This document shows positions 18,441 to 29,091 of a DNA stretch of 64,000 nucleotides, one piece after another. This DNA is from Blastomussa wellsi. Lineage: Eukaryota; Cnidaria; Anthozoa; Scleractinia; Plerogyridae. The stretch covers positions 12,753,735-12,817,734 of the forward strand of contig OX393565.1 of NCBI GenBank assembly GCA_947652115.1. Reading direction: 5' to 3'. The notes beneath the pieces were generated by a model. That model searched no databases. It was not told the DNA's origin and saw nothing but the letters and a program-made list of their open reading frames with translations. Numbering within the stretch: position 1 is the first letter of the stretch; every line of letters starts with the position of its first letter. The position numbers were made by a program, and so were the translations under genes.

Positions 18441-20597
18441 CCCTTTGGTGACTGCCCTAAAAATGGCCATTTTTGACCTGTTGTAATTAACAAGGACTAG
18501 CTCTGGCTATATTCAACCAATTTTGCTATGCTGTATGTCGATTTATAGCTAATTGCATGGACTTCAAGACTGTGGTGATTTTTCTTAATTGTTTATTTTA
18601 ATGAATTAATTTATGCTAATTTATTCTACTAATTATGTCACACAACACACATTTTTTTGAAGTAAATGGTCTATAACTTTTCCTGCTTACATAGGATTAA
18701 AAACTGTTGAAAGAAAAGTTTTTGCTCATCATATAATGAGTCTTTCCTGAACATGTGAATGAATTTGAATGAAAAACAAAAAAGTTATGCTTATTTCTTT
18801 CGGGTGCCTTCACAGACTTTTTTGCCTTTACTCTACATTTTGAGATATGGCCGATGCAAGTGCATGTCTTCCAAGGAAGTTAAACAAAAAATAATATCAC
18901 TTATAAAAAACAAATAACTTGAATATTATAACATCCAGTTAACAAAAGTATACACCTGCATGCACCACAGCTGGACATGCAAACCCCTAAAACCACTAGG
19001 TGGAAAACGGGGACGGTGTACCCCCAACCTGTGCTATGATGCTACCTTTGGGGTTTCAAGGTGCCTTAACTTAAAAAGAACAATCTTAAACAATTCCAAA
19101 TGTCTACATAAAGTCATTTAGGGTGTGAGTAGTCCTTGCTGTGCCATATTTCAAAGCAGTTTTTATCTGGTAGGCAGTGGAGATGAACATTACATTGTGG
19201 TGCTTTACAGTATGTTTTGACTTTTTGCTTCTTCTTTGTAGCTGCATAGCAAACTTTGCAGTTCTTCCCCTTTTCAGAAAAATTAAGCATATGAACAGTT
19301 TCAAACTCTCCAGGTTCCCTTTTTGGGGGCTTGAACACTGGGGTGGTCCATACTCTTCCAGGCCTGCAAGCTGTCTCACAAGTTCCTCCCGAAACTCTGC
19401 AACGGCAGAAAAAGAAAAGAGGTATCAGCCGAATTTAGGGAAAATATTTTAACAAGGCAAAAATGAATCAACATGAAACATGAAATTAAGATTATTATGT
19501 TGGGCTTGTTGTACAACAATTCATAGAAGAATACCAACACTTGCATTTCTGATGTTGTCATGTTATCTGATCAAAGGTCACGAAGAGGTAAGATTTTTAT
19601 GGATGATAAATAAATCTAATAAAAGCTGCCTTTTTCAAAACCAAGTAATGTTTAGTCTTTCGTGTTCAATAAAATAGTTATTTGCATTCTACTGCCAGTG
19701 AGCTAAAAGACTGGAACGCAATGAATAACTCATGCAGAACATTCCCTGCTATTCATACAACATAATTTGGTCATAGTCGTGTTGCTGTAAATGAAACAAG
19801 TAAAAGGTACATTTGTCATAAATGAAACGTGTTTGCCAGAAAATGCACTCACAAATAATACTCAAGGGCGGAAAAAGTAATTTAGACCATAGCTGAGAGC
19901 AGCAGAAAAGAAAATAATGACCAAATAACTGAGGAATCTGCTTTTAGTGTTTCTGCTCACCAACACATGTTTGGTGTCTCACATTACATATTGCGCGAAA
20001 AAATCATCTGATGCAATGCTGGCCAAAAATGTGCTAATGTGTGCATAAAAAGGCCTAAAAATCTTTCTCCTCCTGTATTTAGTATTTAACAAAAGTGCTA
20101 CAATTTCATTTTTTATGAAGTGATATGCAAAAATGCAAAAATTCGGACGAAACATTGACCAAATTCCAATGCACTCGTATTTCGTCTTGTTGTTTACACA
20201 ATCGCTTACCTGAACTCTTCCTCTGAAGCACTCTTTCCTTCGAGTTCTTGGTTTAAATCAAACTCTTCTCCACTGGAAATGCCACCAGTCTCACTGTCAA
20301 TGTCACTTTCAACGTCGCTGTCACCTCGGGCACAAATATCGGCAACTTGTTCAGCCATGAAACACGCGTGGACTCTTACTCGAAGACGCCATTTTGAAAA
20401 TAGCCTTTGTTGCCAATAAGGTGCTTGGATTTCAAAATGGGTTGGCTTGGATTTCAAAATGGGTTTAAGTGATTGGCTACAGTCACAGACTATTTTTAGG
20501 GCAAAATTTGTTCGGTAATGCAAAAAACCGTTGTTATAGTAACAAAAACGTCATCAATATTCAGACATCGATATTTGCAGGGGTCGTCACCAAAGGG
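18441..20597 (-). mobile_element. Internally deleted piggyBac element in the polymerase gene
   Basis: The element is bounded by TTAA (18437-18440 and 20598-20601) and inverted repeats CCCTTTGGTGAC. Polymerase coding sequence resumes on both sides, so the insertion point is certain. On the - strand it keeps the first exon and the C-terminal end of a piggyBac transposase but lacks the catalytic DDD region. Confidence 0.85.
19114..20358 (-). pseudogene. Deleted piggyBac transposase: acidic N-terminus and Cys-rich C-terminus
   Basis: Exon 1 starts at ATG 20358 (MAEQVAD) and encodes about 49 acidic residues (DSDVESDIDSETGG). It ends at a GTAAGC donor around 20212. A TTGCAG acceptor near 19398 opens the next segment: FREELVRQLAGLEEYGPP, then, after a one-base slip, a cysteine-rich domain (CKVCYA, YCKAPQCNVHLHC) and stop near 19114. 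This is the normal start and end of a piggyBac transposase with the middle removed. The conserved splice sites suggest a short product could once have been made; whether it is expressed is unknown. Confidence 0.6.
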
Positions 20598-20982
20598 TTA
20601 AAAGCACCTTTCGTGATATACGCAGACTTTGAGGCTTTGGTAAGAAAGATTCCAAGCTGTTTTCGCGGTCCAGAGAGCAAACAAAAAAGCTACACGGAGA
20701 AGACAGAATGGCACGAAGCAAGCGGCTATTCATATACGGTTGTAAGAAGCGATGGCGAAATTACAGGACAAAAAGTATACGGGCGAAAATGCGGTTGGAA
20801 AGTTTCTTGGTGACATTCTGCAGGAAGAGATGAAAATAAGAGAGAGTTTGAGCACACCAAAACCAGTTGAGATGACAGCACAAGACTGGGAAAAATTCAA
20901 AACCGCAACAGATTGTCATATTTGCAACAAAAGTTTGATAAAAGACCAATTCCTTGACTCAATTCCAGTTTGGTATGCAACA

Positions 20983-21340
20983 GACAAGTATAGTGGCCAA
21001 AGTCACAAAAAACGCTTTTACAAAGCGCAGAAAGAATTAGCTTACATTAGGCAAAAAAGAAAAACAGACAAAAAAGACAAAATCGACGAATGGATAACAA
21101 AAAGTCAGGAAACGTGTCTGTTCTGCGCAGAAGATCTTGATACTCTTTTCGATTTATTGCCAGTTTGGAACAATGCAACAGACAAGTATTGTGGCCAAAG
21201 TCACATAAGCTGTTATTGCGAAGCAAATAGAACAATACAGCTCATAAGACTAAAAAGAATAAAAGACACAAAAGACAAAAACGACGAATGGATAGCGAAA
21301 AATCAGGAAACGTGTTTGTTCTGCGCAGAACCACTGCTTC
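20983..21340 (+). repeat. 198-bp in-frame duplication of a cysteine module in the polymerase
   Basis: Two tandem copies of about 66 codons start at 20983 and 21181. Each reads DKY-GQSH, a basic stretch with KDK-DEWI, and QETCLFCAE. The first copy has serine where the second has cysteine in DKYCGQSH. The second copy leads into HCHISGRFRGAARNECN, which resembles the DH-H...RG..C..CN pattern of endonuclease VII/HNH zinc modules. Confidence 0.7.
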
Positions 21341-22682
21341 AGAAAAACTACAGAGATGAGGTAAAAGACCATTGTCACATTTCTGGCAGGTTCCGCGGAG
21401 CTGCACGCAACGAATGCAATTTCAAACTGCGTATAAAACCCAAAACAGTTCCGATACCTGTCGTATTTCACAATCTCAGAGGCTATGACGCGCATCACCT
21501 TATGCAAGCGATGTCACAACAGCATAAAGAGGTCCGGTGCATTGCAAACAACATGGAAAGATACATAACATTTTCAATGGGGAATCTTCATTTCATAGAC
21601 AGCTTGAACTTTCTGCTGTCAAGCCTTGATGCAGTTGTCTCCGCAACTCCCAAGGAGTGGCTGAAAATAACATCGAGCATCTCAAACGGCAGCGAACTGC
21701 TTTACAAAAAAGGGATCTATCCTTATGAGTACATGGACACATGGTAGAGATTCAGTGAGACAAAGCTGCCAGACAAAGACAAGTTTTACAGCAAGCTGAA
21801 TGACGAAAACATCACAGACGAAGAGTACGCGCACGCGCAGAAGGTTTGGGAGTTTTTTGAGTGCACTGGGCAACTATCACGACCTTTATGTCAAAAGTGA
21901 TGTCGCTCTGCTGGCAGATGTTTTCGAGAATTTCCGAAAACTGTGCGCAGAGAAATGCGGTTTGGATCCAGCACATTATTTCACGTTGTCTGGTTTCTCA
22001 TGGGATGCGCTATTAAAAATGACGGGAGTCGAGTTGGAGCTGTTGACAGACCTTGAAATGCATCTCTTCGTGGAAAGGGGAATGCGTGGCGGAATCTCGA
22101 TGGCCAGCAAGAGGTTTGCCAAGGCAAACAATCCATTGTTGAAAGACTATGACCCCAACGAGCCGAAAAAATTTATCATATATCTCGACGCAAATAATCT
22201 TTACGGATGGGCAATGTGCAATTCCCTCCCGAAAAGAGATTTCAAATGGAAACGCGTTATACCCACAGAGGAGGAAATACTCAAGAAAAAAGAGGGCGCA
22301 AGAAATGGTTGGATTCTCGAGGTTGATCTTGAATATCGCGCAGAACTGCACAAGGAGCACAACAGCTATCCGCTGGCGCTGGAAAAAAAGGAAGTAAAAA
22401 AAGAAAAGATGTCAGACTATCAGAAAGGTTTGGTGAAAGACCTGGATATAAAAATGCCCCCAGGCAGCAAAAAGCTGCTGCTGACGCTCAAAGACAAAAA
22501 CAATTACGTAGTCCATTACAGAGACCTTCAGTTTTATCTGAAGCAGGGAATGAAACTTAAGCGCGTGCACAGGGTGCTGGAGTTTGAACAAGAGTGCTGG
22601 ATGGAACCTTACATCATGATGAACACAGAGTTCAGAAAAAACTCAAAGAGCGACTTTGAAAAGAACTTGTTCATGAACAACT

Positions 22683-23249
22683 TTTTTTTTTTAATATTTT
22701 ATTAATTTTACAACAACACTACTTACAAAAAGAAAAAAATACATAGTACACTACCCTACTTACACTACTTACAAAAATATACAGTACACTACACTAAAAC
22801 ATTACAAAAGTTGCACTATTTGCTCTTACTTATGTGTTTTATACATTCTTTCCTTCTTTTTTCCTTAATTTCCTTAAGGGTGAAAAGCCAGTTTCAATGA
22901 AAGTATGACTATGTTATAAAGATATGTATTTGGAGGAAAAACTCTGGCATTTAATGTTTTTAACCAAGGGCTCAGGAGACCTGATTAAGCGAGGGTAGAA
23001 AAGGCTTCCATTTTTTAGTGTTACTTGGTGTCTTGTTTTCTAATAGGTGTATATGATTCAGATAAATTAAGAAGTTGTTTTGAGTTGGATGAAGTTCTCT
23101 GGATCTGCATATCCAAATGTATTGTTTAGCGAGTAGGCAACAAAAATTTATTTGGAGTTTGAAGTTAGAGCTGTCAGGCTTGAGGCCTAAAGCGGTCACT
23201 AGGTGTAGATTGTTTTCTGTTGTGAGAATCTGACACGACTGCAGCCATA
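22683..23249 (-). mobile_element. 5'-truncated LINE inserted in the polymerase gene
   Basis: A T-run at the left edge is the poly(A) tail of a - strand retrotransposon. The 14-bp sequence GTTCATGAACAACT flanks it at 22669-22682 and 23250-23263, a target duplication typical of target-primed reverse transcription. The - strand at 22972-23199 encodes a tail resembling the C-terminus of L1/Tx1-type reverse transcriptases (FKLQINFCCLLAKQYIW). Confidence 0.8.
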
Positions 23250-24280
23250 GTTCATGAACAACTCGGTTTTCGGCAAAACGATGGAAAACCTGCGTAAATG
23301 TGTTGACATAAAAATCGTGCGAAGTGCAGAGGAAAATAAAATAAGGAAATTGGTTGCAAGCCCTTTGTACTCAAGGTTTGCTGAATTCACAACCGACATG
23401 GCAGGAATCCACATGCACAAAAGCTGCTTGCTGCTGAACAAGCCTATTTACACGGGCATGACGATCCTTGACAACAGTAAGATCTTGATGTACGACTTTT
23501 TCTACAACAAGCTGAAAAAGCAATATGGTGAAAAGTGTGAGCTTTTGTACACAGACACCGACAGCCTTCTTCTTGAGATAGAAACGGATGACGTTTACAA
23601 AGACATTGCAAAAAACAAAAACCTTTATGATACGAGCGATTATTCGAAGGAGCACCCGCTTCACTCAAACGCCAACAAAAAGTCTTGGGCAAGATGAAGG
23701 ATGAATGTGCCGGAACGCCGATTGCAGAATGCGTCTGTCTGAGGTCGAAAATGTACTCGATTCTGAGGGCGGACGAAAAAAACATCAAAAAAGCGAAGGG
23801 CGTAAAAAAGTGCGTGGTCAAGAAACAAATCAAGCATGAACAGTTCAAGGAAACGCTTTCTGGTGCGAAACAGTTATGGCACGGAATAAACATTCTTCGA
23901 AGTGAGGGTCATCAAATCTTTGGCATGCACGTCAACAAGATTTCACTATCCGCATTTGATTCAAAACGTTGGATATCGGATGACGGGATTCATACAAAAG
24001 CTTACGGGTTCACAGAAGCACTTGATTTGGAAGATGTTGATTTGACAGAAGCTGCTGCAGCTTTGGCAGATGTTGATTTGACAGAATTTGGGGTTGATTG
24101 AATCCCAATTGCTCGGACAACATCGCGTGGGTCCAAACCGCGTAAAAAGTTCATTAACAAAGAGTCGGCAAAAAAAGCTTCATCTTTCCGAAGCGTTTTT
24201 GTCAGGATCACATTTTTTTCATAAATTTGACTTTGAAATTAACACACCGTTGCGTCCACTTCCCATTTTTCAAAATATAT

Positions 24281-25306
24281 CTATTTCTTTAAAAGACCAC
24301 TGTTCAAGTTTGCCGGCGGGAGAACGGTGTTTGGAGGGACAAGAAGGAGCTCTTCACGCACAAAACCACGCCCTGGTCCGTCGCGCAAATAGTATAGAAC
24401 AGGTTGATTCGGTTTGGAAAAAGATCTTTCAATGTTGAAAACTTTCAACGACCAGATTGGATCTGTGGCTCTCTTCTTTCCCCCACCTTCCAACTCACCC
24501 GGATAGTAGAGATAGCGAACTTTGACAAGAGAGGGGAGGATTTTTTCATCCTTTCCAACTGGCCTTCTATAAGGTATTGATGGTTTGGAATAAACAGCTT
24601 TTTCTTTGATAGCTTCTGTGGGTTTCTTATCGATAAGGCTTGTCTTCTCGTTGTTCAGAGCGGCAACAACTTCAGGAAGTCTTTTCACCCACGCAGTGGA
24701 CTGCTGACCTTCTGGGAGACGCATTTCAACAGCGTACTGGTGTCCGAACAAACGTTCAGCAAGGGTGCGGTTGAAACGTTCAACAATGGCTTGGTCGCGG
24801 TGAATCTCGGGGCGCCCGCACCGAATAAAGGTTTTGTGTTTTTCCATTTCTTTCGACATGGCGCCCATGAATTTATGCCGGGGATCAACCTGCTGCAGTT
24901 GTGGCCATTGGAGAGGCCCGCGTTTGTAAATTTTTTGAAAGGCCCGCGTGACCTCATCAGAATTTTTCGAAGTCAAGGGTTCGGCCTCTTTGAACCGGCT
25001 GGCCACGTCAACAACGGTAAGCGCATATTTTAAAACTTTGCGGCCGCGCGGCAGTTTGTCGTGTGGCAAAAAAAGAAGGTCTGCCTGGTGAACTGCGTCG
25101 GGTGTGGGCACGTCAAATTTTGGTTGTGGAATATGCCTCCGAGCGTGCAGGAAAATCTGCCAGAGGGCTTGCTTGGCCAACCACTTTTTTGCGGCGTCTT
25201 CCGGCACTTTGGCGGCATCGGATAATTTTTTGACAGCTGCAAGGCCTTTCCAATAGCCACCCGGACCGTAGTAGCGAGTTTTGCTTCCATTGTATAAAGG
25301 AGTCAA
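24281..25306 (-). CDS. Polinton retroviral-type (RVE) integrase
   Basis: The open frame has about 340 codons, convergent with the polymerase gene and about 180 bp from its stop. The N-terminal 65 residues (GYWKGLAAVKKLSDAA, AKKWLAKQALWQIF) fit an HTH-like integrase N-domain. The core has HQADLLFLP (first D), QQVDPRHKFMG (second D) and, 35 residues later, the glutamate in IVERFNRTL. This is the DDE triad of RVE integrases. A C-terminal basic segment has KVRYLYYPGELEGG. Integrases of this kind insert Polinton DNA. No in-frame ATG is present near the 5' end (the open frame begins TTG), so the true start is lost or lies behind a frameshift. Otherwise the frame is intact, which contrasts with the decayed polymerase. 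Confidence 0.8.
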   Translation of the reverse strand: MTPLYNGSKTRYYGPGGYWKGLAAVKKLSDAAKVPEDAAKKWLAKQALWQIFLHARRHIPQPKFDVPTPDAVHQADLLFLPHDKLPRGRKVLKYALTVVDVASRFKEAEPLTSKNSDEVTRAFQKIYKRGPLQWPQLQQVDPRHKFMGAMSKEMEKHKTFIRCGRPEIHRDQAIVERFNRTLAERLFGHQYAVEMRLPEGQQSTAWVKRLPEVVAALNNEKTSLIDKKPTEAIKEKAVYSKPSIPYRRPVGKDEKILPSLVKVRYLYYPGELEGGGKKRATDPIWSLKVFNIERSFSKPNQPVLYYLRDGPGRGFVREELLLVPPNTVLPPANLNSGLLKK

Positions 25307-25566
25307 AAAAAAGTGTAAAGGAACCGGAATGCTGCATAGCCCAGAGCGAGAGCCCCAGCGCCAACGAACGCGAGTTCACCATTTTTCTGCTGCTCGCTTG
25401 GATGATTATAGGAGTGGAAAAAAAATTATGTCTACCAAATTTCAGCTACCAAATTTTGCACAAGCAGCGCACACAAGCAGCGGTCCAACACGCAAGCAGC
25501 GACAACACAATATTTTTTTTTGCAAATATTTGCATATTTCAACAACAAAAAATCCTACAGCTACAA

Positions 25567-27311
25567 ATGGCAGTGCAAAAAACATTCAAAAGCATGGGTC
25601 TCCGTTGCGAAAAAAACGTGGCCTCCCATCTTCTCGAGAATGCCTGGGACAGCAACCTCTTGCCGGACATCTCGAAAGTAGACTATCTAGCAGGAAACCT
25701 CGGCAAGACACACCTGCAACCTCTGCGAGGACTGCCCGCGTTTGTCGGCGACCTCTACGTGTTTGGCTATCTCCGCCGCGAAGACTGCTTTTTCCAAAAA
25801 GGCCGCTTTTCTTGCACAACAGGCGAGGAAGGTTCTGCAAAACTCGTGGTTGCAAAAATCGGCCTCGCTGTGTAGCAGAGCCTGGGCACAGGACCGGACG
25901 GCAGCAAAAGAAAACACATTCCGACAAGCATCGTCCACACCCTCGCAAAAACAAAAGGAACCAGCGGAAGCACGCTACGTACAACAATAGCAGCGATAGA
26001 AGCCGACACGTTGCAACAGGCACACTCCCACTGGCACAGGCTGTATCCAGAAGACGAGATAGCGGGCTACTTCGTGGCCAAGGTAGATGTTTCCGAAATA
26101 TCTTTGGAAGATTTGCACGAAGCGCTGCCAGCTTTCGAACGGCAGCTGCACGCATTCGGTTTTGGAATCTACTCCTTCGACTACACGCAAGATTTTTCCG
26201 GAGTGTTGGACCGCGAAGCCCTTGTTTCGCACCCAGAATTCGAAGGTTTTCGCCAGAAGGGTGACTTTTGTTCTGCAGTGGGTTCGGATGCGCCAACGAT
26301 TCTGCAGAACACCGGCAGTGTGGGGAAGCACGTGTGTACATGGATCTCGAAAAGAGAAGACTGCACGGTCCGGACAAAAGTATACAACAAGATCACTTCC
26401 AACTTCGAAGCGGGAGATATTCGAGAACCAGTGGGCGGCCATCTTGCCGACTACGCAGACTGCCCACACGAGCACTTGCGCCGAACTTTCCAACACCCAG
26501 ATGTCCAAGATCGCGGATACACCAGAATCGAAGTTTCGATATACAGGTGCCCCACAAACGAGCTATCGGAAGAAACCGCCGACCAGGTGCTGCAGGAAAC
26601 TTTGGCAAAGGTTTCGCCCAACCACCAAACAAACAATGGGAAAACCTGGCTTCTTGCCTGGACCGCTGCCTCGTTTTGGCGGACCGCCCGCAAGGCCACA
26701 TATTTGTCGGCTGGTTCCCGCACACACAAACAGGAAGAATATCGGGAGTGCACATGCAACCAACCAAAGCGAACGTGGAGGACGACGCAAAATGGGAAAA
26801 TTCGGTGGTGTGGGTGGCAGCCGACTTTGGTTTCCGCACATGCCCGATTTTTCGGGTAGATATCCTTTCCACACAGGAAGAAGGTGTGGAAATAGGGCCT
26901 CTGCGTTGCTACACAAAAGACGAGGAAACGAAAACAATATTGGCGGCAAGCAAAAGGCCATGCCAGCTGCACCCAGACGCCCCAGACCCCCATCTTCTTC
27001 TTCCATCGACAAAAACCGTTTCTTGGGAATGGCGGCAAACCAAATGCAGTGCTATTGGGCGAAATGTCTCCAAATTCCAGCTGCAAGAAGTGCCAGAAAT
27101 CGCAGAAGAGCGGCAAATTTCGACACTTTCCACCAGATCTTGCGAAAAAGCATTGCAAGAGTTGCGGGAAGCGGCAAGCGCAGAAGAATGGCGAAGACGT
27201 TCTTGGGACAAAGAAACGGCCGAGGAAGAGGCAAAGCAAAAAAAAGACGATTGCCGCAAAGCAGAGCTGGAAAGGTTGGAAAAAATTGTGCGATCGAAAA
27301 AGGTCTACTAA
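25567..27311 (+). pseudogene. Unrecognised Polinton gene A, possibly a Rep-like initiator (one stop, one frameshift)
   Basis: Starts at ATG 25567 (MAVQKTF). The frame is open to a single TAG at 25873, continues in the same frame to about 26640, then shifts by one and ends at 27309. That would be about 580 codons. I do not recognise the family with confidence. A middle region has RTKVYNKI, HLADYADCPHEHLRR and GYTRIEVSIY, which recalls the R-x-Y-x-K and TRIE signatures of Rep_trans-type replication initiators; this is a weak resemblance. The C-terminus is a charged, lysine/glutamate-rich probable coiled coil (EEAKQKKDDCRKAELERLEK). The block is richer in GC and poorer in stops than its surroundings, which creates many long antisense shadow frames. 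Confidence 0.5.
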
Positions 27312-27335
27312 CAAAAAAGCCAAGAGGTGCGGGGG

Positions 27336-28111
27336 ATGGTGGAACAATGTTTGCAAGAATCTGCAACCAAGGTTGCGGCGCTTGCACGCGCAAAGTGGAA
27401 AGTTGTCGGCGGCAGGCAAACATACGAAGGCAAATTTCGGGTTGTATTGGCAAACGAAGGGAAAATCGCCAATGTGTTTGCAACAAAAGCTCTGCAAAAA
27501 ATTGTTTCGGAATGCCTGGACATTTTCGAAAAGTCCAAAACGGACTGGTACAGCAGAACGACTTTCTGGCTTCCTTCTTCCTGCAACATGGGAAAGCTTG
27601 GAGGTTTGGAAATACAGATAGGGAAGCTGCAAAGTTTCTGCAACAACGAAGGGACAAATATTGTATGGAACCCAATACGTGTTTTCCGCCCCAGACCCGC
27701 AAAGAGCTGCAATTTTGCAAGCGATGGCAAAGGAGAGCGCAAAATACGATATTCTTAGAGAAGAGTTCGAAAAAGAAAAAGAAACAGAGTTCGAAAAAGT
27801 AGAGGCGCCAAAAAACAAGGACACAAAAAAATCGATAGACTTGCAGCCCGGCGAATACAAGTGCAAGAAGTTTGCCTGGACAACTTTTCAAAACCCTCCG
27901 TGAACCATATTGTTTGTTTCTGGTTGGAGAGGACGGGCAGCCAACAACAGACGATGAAACCCTGACACACGGCTATTTTCTGGAAAAAGGGGTGGAGAAT
28001 CTTGGAGGCTTCGACTTCCTCCAACAAAGAACAACGCCATTGCTTTGCAGAATCGGCAAGAGAGAACCACACCACAAAAAAAAGAAGGACAGACTTGTTG
28101 CTCTGGCGTAG
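27336..28111 (+). pseudogene. Unrecognised Polinton gene B (frameshifted)
   Basis: It begins at ATG 27336, 25 bp after gene A ends. It runs about 105 codons in one frame (WKVVGGRQTYEGKFRVVLANEGK). It then continues in a second frame from about 27661 (FSAPDPQRAAILQAMAKESAKYD, then a glutamate/lysine-rich stretch) and a third from about 27885 (YCLFLVGEDGQPTTDDETL). The content reads as one decayed gene of roughly 250 codons. I recognise no family. It could instead be part of gene A. Confidence 0.35.
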
Positions 28112-28425
28112 AAACCATGTCTGTGCAAGAATTTGGCCGCCATGAAGGCAGAAAACAAAATCCCCCCAGAAAGCAACAACGAAAAGTTCTCCAAGATGCC
28201 AGGATTTCCATTTTTTTTTGCGTGTTCGGGTGCTATTTTGCCCACAATTGTGGCAGCATTTTGGTTCTCCTTTGTTTCTGCATATTTGCAGAGAGAATCC
28301 CAATCTTCCCAATATTCCGTGTCTTCTTGTTTCTCGTACTTTTTTTTCGCGTTGAAAGTGTGGTAGAACACCTCTGCCGTAGACCAATTCCATGTGGAAT
28401 ATCTGTTGCATCTATCCAATTGCAC
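27973..28425 (-). CDS. Unrecognised small ORF with a hydrophobic segment
   Basis: The - strand frame follows four bases after the stop of the neighbouring - strand ORF. It starts at a GTG, with no upstream ATG available. The first 90 residues are polar and rich in aromatic and charged residues (WSTAEVFYHTF, EYWEDWDSLCKYAE). A hydrophobic segment (FSLLLSGGILFSAFMAAKF) follows. The 3' part overlaps the + strand gene B. It could be a membrane protein of the element or a shadow frame. Confidence 0.3.
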   Translation of the reverse strand: MQLDRCNRYSTWNWSTAEVFYHTFNAKKKYEKQEDTEYWEDWDSLCKYAETKENQNAATIVGKIAPEHAKKNGNPGILENFSLLLSGGILFSAFMAAKFLHRHGFYARATSLSFFFLWCGSLLPILQSNGVVLCWRKSKPPRFSTPFSRK

Positions 28426-28428
28426 TTT

Positions 28429-29091
28429 CTAGTCCATTGGACGAATTCCTTTTTTGTTCACAGGCTGCTGTGGCGGGTTGGGCAACTGCTCCTTTGCGGC
28501 ATTCTGCTGTTTCCACTCGTCGTATTTCGGCCGCATTGTTGCATACAGAAAAAGGAGGACAGAAGCAATCCCGCCAACAATCCCAACAACCTGCGCAACA
28601 CCCCAAGCAGCAGACGTTGCGGCATTGGCGGCGCGCACCACCCTGTCTGTTTGTACTCGAACAGCATTGCTGTTTTTTTCTATGCTCTCCAGGATTCCTT
28701 CGCCTGTATCTTCCATTTCCTCTTCCAGCCCTTGCAAACCTTCCCCAATCTCCTCCACATCTTCGAAGTGGCTTTCTTGGGTCTCCAACGAGAAATCCAT
28801 ATTTTTCTGCAGGTCCTGCACGCCAGCTAGGATCTGCGGCAGAAGAACATCCTGCCACTTTTCGGTTTCTGCTGGCTTTGCAGCCGCGATTTCTGTTGTT
28901 GCAGGCCTTGCAGCTGCTGTTTCGGTTGGTTTTTCGGTTTTTCCATTTAGAACGCCTGCTTCTCTCCATATTCTGTAGAGCCTTGTTGTGCCCATACCGA
29001 ATTTCTTTTGTATCTCCCTGGGTGCTAGTTTGCCTCTTGCAGCGACAATTTCTCGAATTTCTTCGGGGGAAAGCACTTTTGCAGGCGGCAT
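28429..29091 (-). CDS. Unrecognised Polinton-associated protein: HTH, coiled coil and membrane segment
   Basis: I use ATG 29091 (MPPAKVLS), giving 220 residues; the open frame extends upstream without an ATG. The N-terminus looks like a helix-turn-helix (LSPEEIREIVAARGKLAPREIQKKFGM, cut into shorter helices, then TRLYRIWREAG). An alanine/threonine/proline linker follows. A negatively charged coiled-coil stretch (DVEEIGEGLQGLEEEME) comes next, and then a hydrophobic segment (VAQVVGIVGGIASVLLFLY) near the C-terminus. HTH plus coiled coil plus membrane segment is an unusual mix. The frame is intact, which suggests recent use or good preservation. It reads convergently to gene B. No family assigned. 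Confidence 0.5.
   Translation of the reverse strand: MPPAKVLSPEEIREIVAARGKLAPREIQKKFGMGTTRLYRIWREAGVLNGKTEKPTETAAARPATTEIAAAKPAETEKWQDVLLPQILAGVQDLQKNMDFSLETQESHFEDVEEIGEGLQGLEEEMEDTGEGILESIEKNSNAVRVQTDRVVRAANAATSAAWGVAQVVGIVGGIASVLLFLYATMRPKYDEWKQQNAAKEQLPNPPQQPVNKKGIRPMD

Larger units (their letters stand above)
17375..24101 (+). pseudogene. Polinton-type protein-primed B-family DNA polymerase (broken)
   Basis: Starts at ATG 17375. The coding path visits several frames: 17375-17918, 17950-18140, 18248-18437, 20602-20780, 20752-21747, 21800-22680, 23254-23690 and 23685-24101. A TAG at 21745 and frameshifts near 17905, 18150, 20770, 21870 and 23690 break it, apart from two insertions. Recognisable parts are an N-terminal zinc-finger (YCMLC...ENHKKYC), Exo I (YADFEALV), a duplicated cysteine module, Exo II (FHNLRGYDAH), Exo III (YVKSDVALLADVF), polymerase motif A (LDANNLYGWAM), motif B (MNNSVFGKTMEN) and motif C (YTDTDSLL). 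All catalytic motifs survive although the frame does not. The family copies linear element DNA from a protein primer. Confidence 0.8.

Noticed and set aside
25281..28830. Many long overlapping ORFs on both strands, some over 300 codons
   Set aside because: The block is GC-richer with few stop codons, so antisense and out-of-phase frames stay open by chance. They are arginine-, cysteine- and proline-rich, lack domain-like order and mirror the + strand frames I chose.
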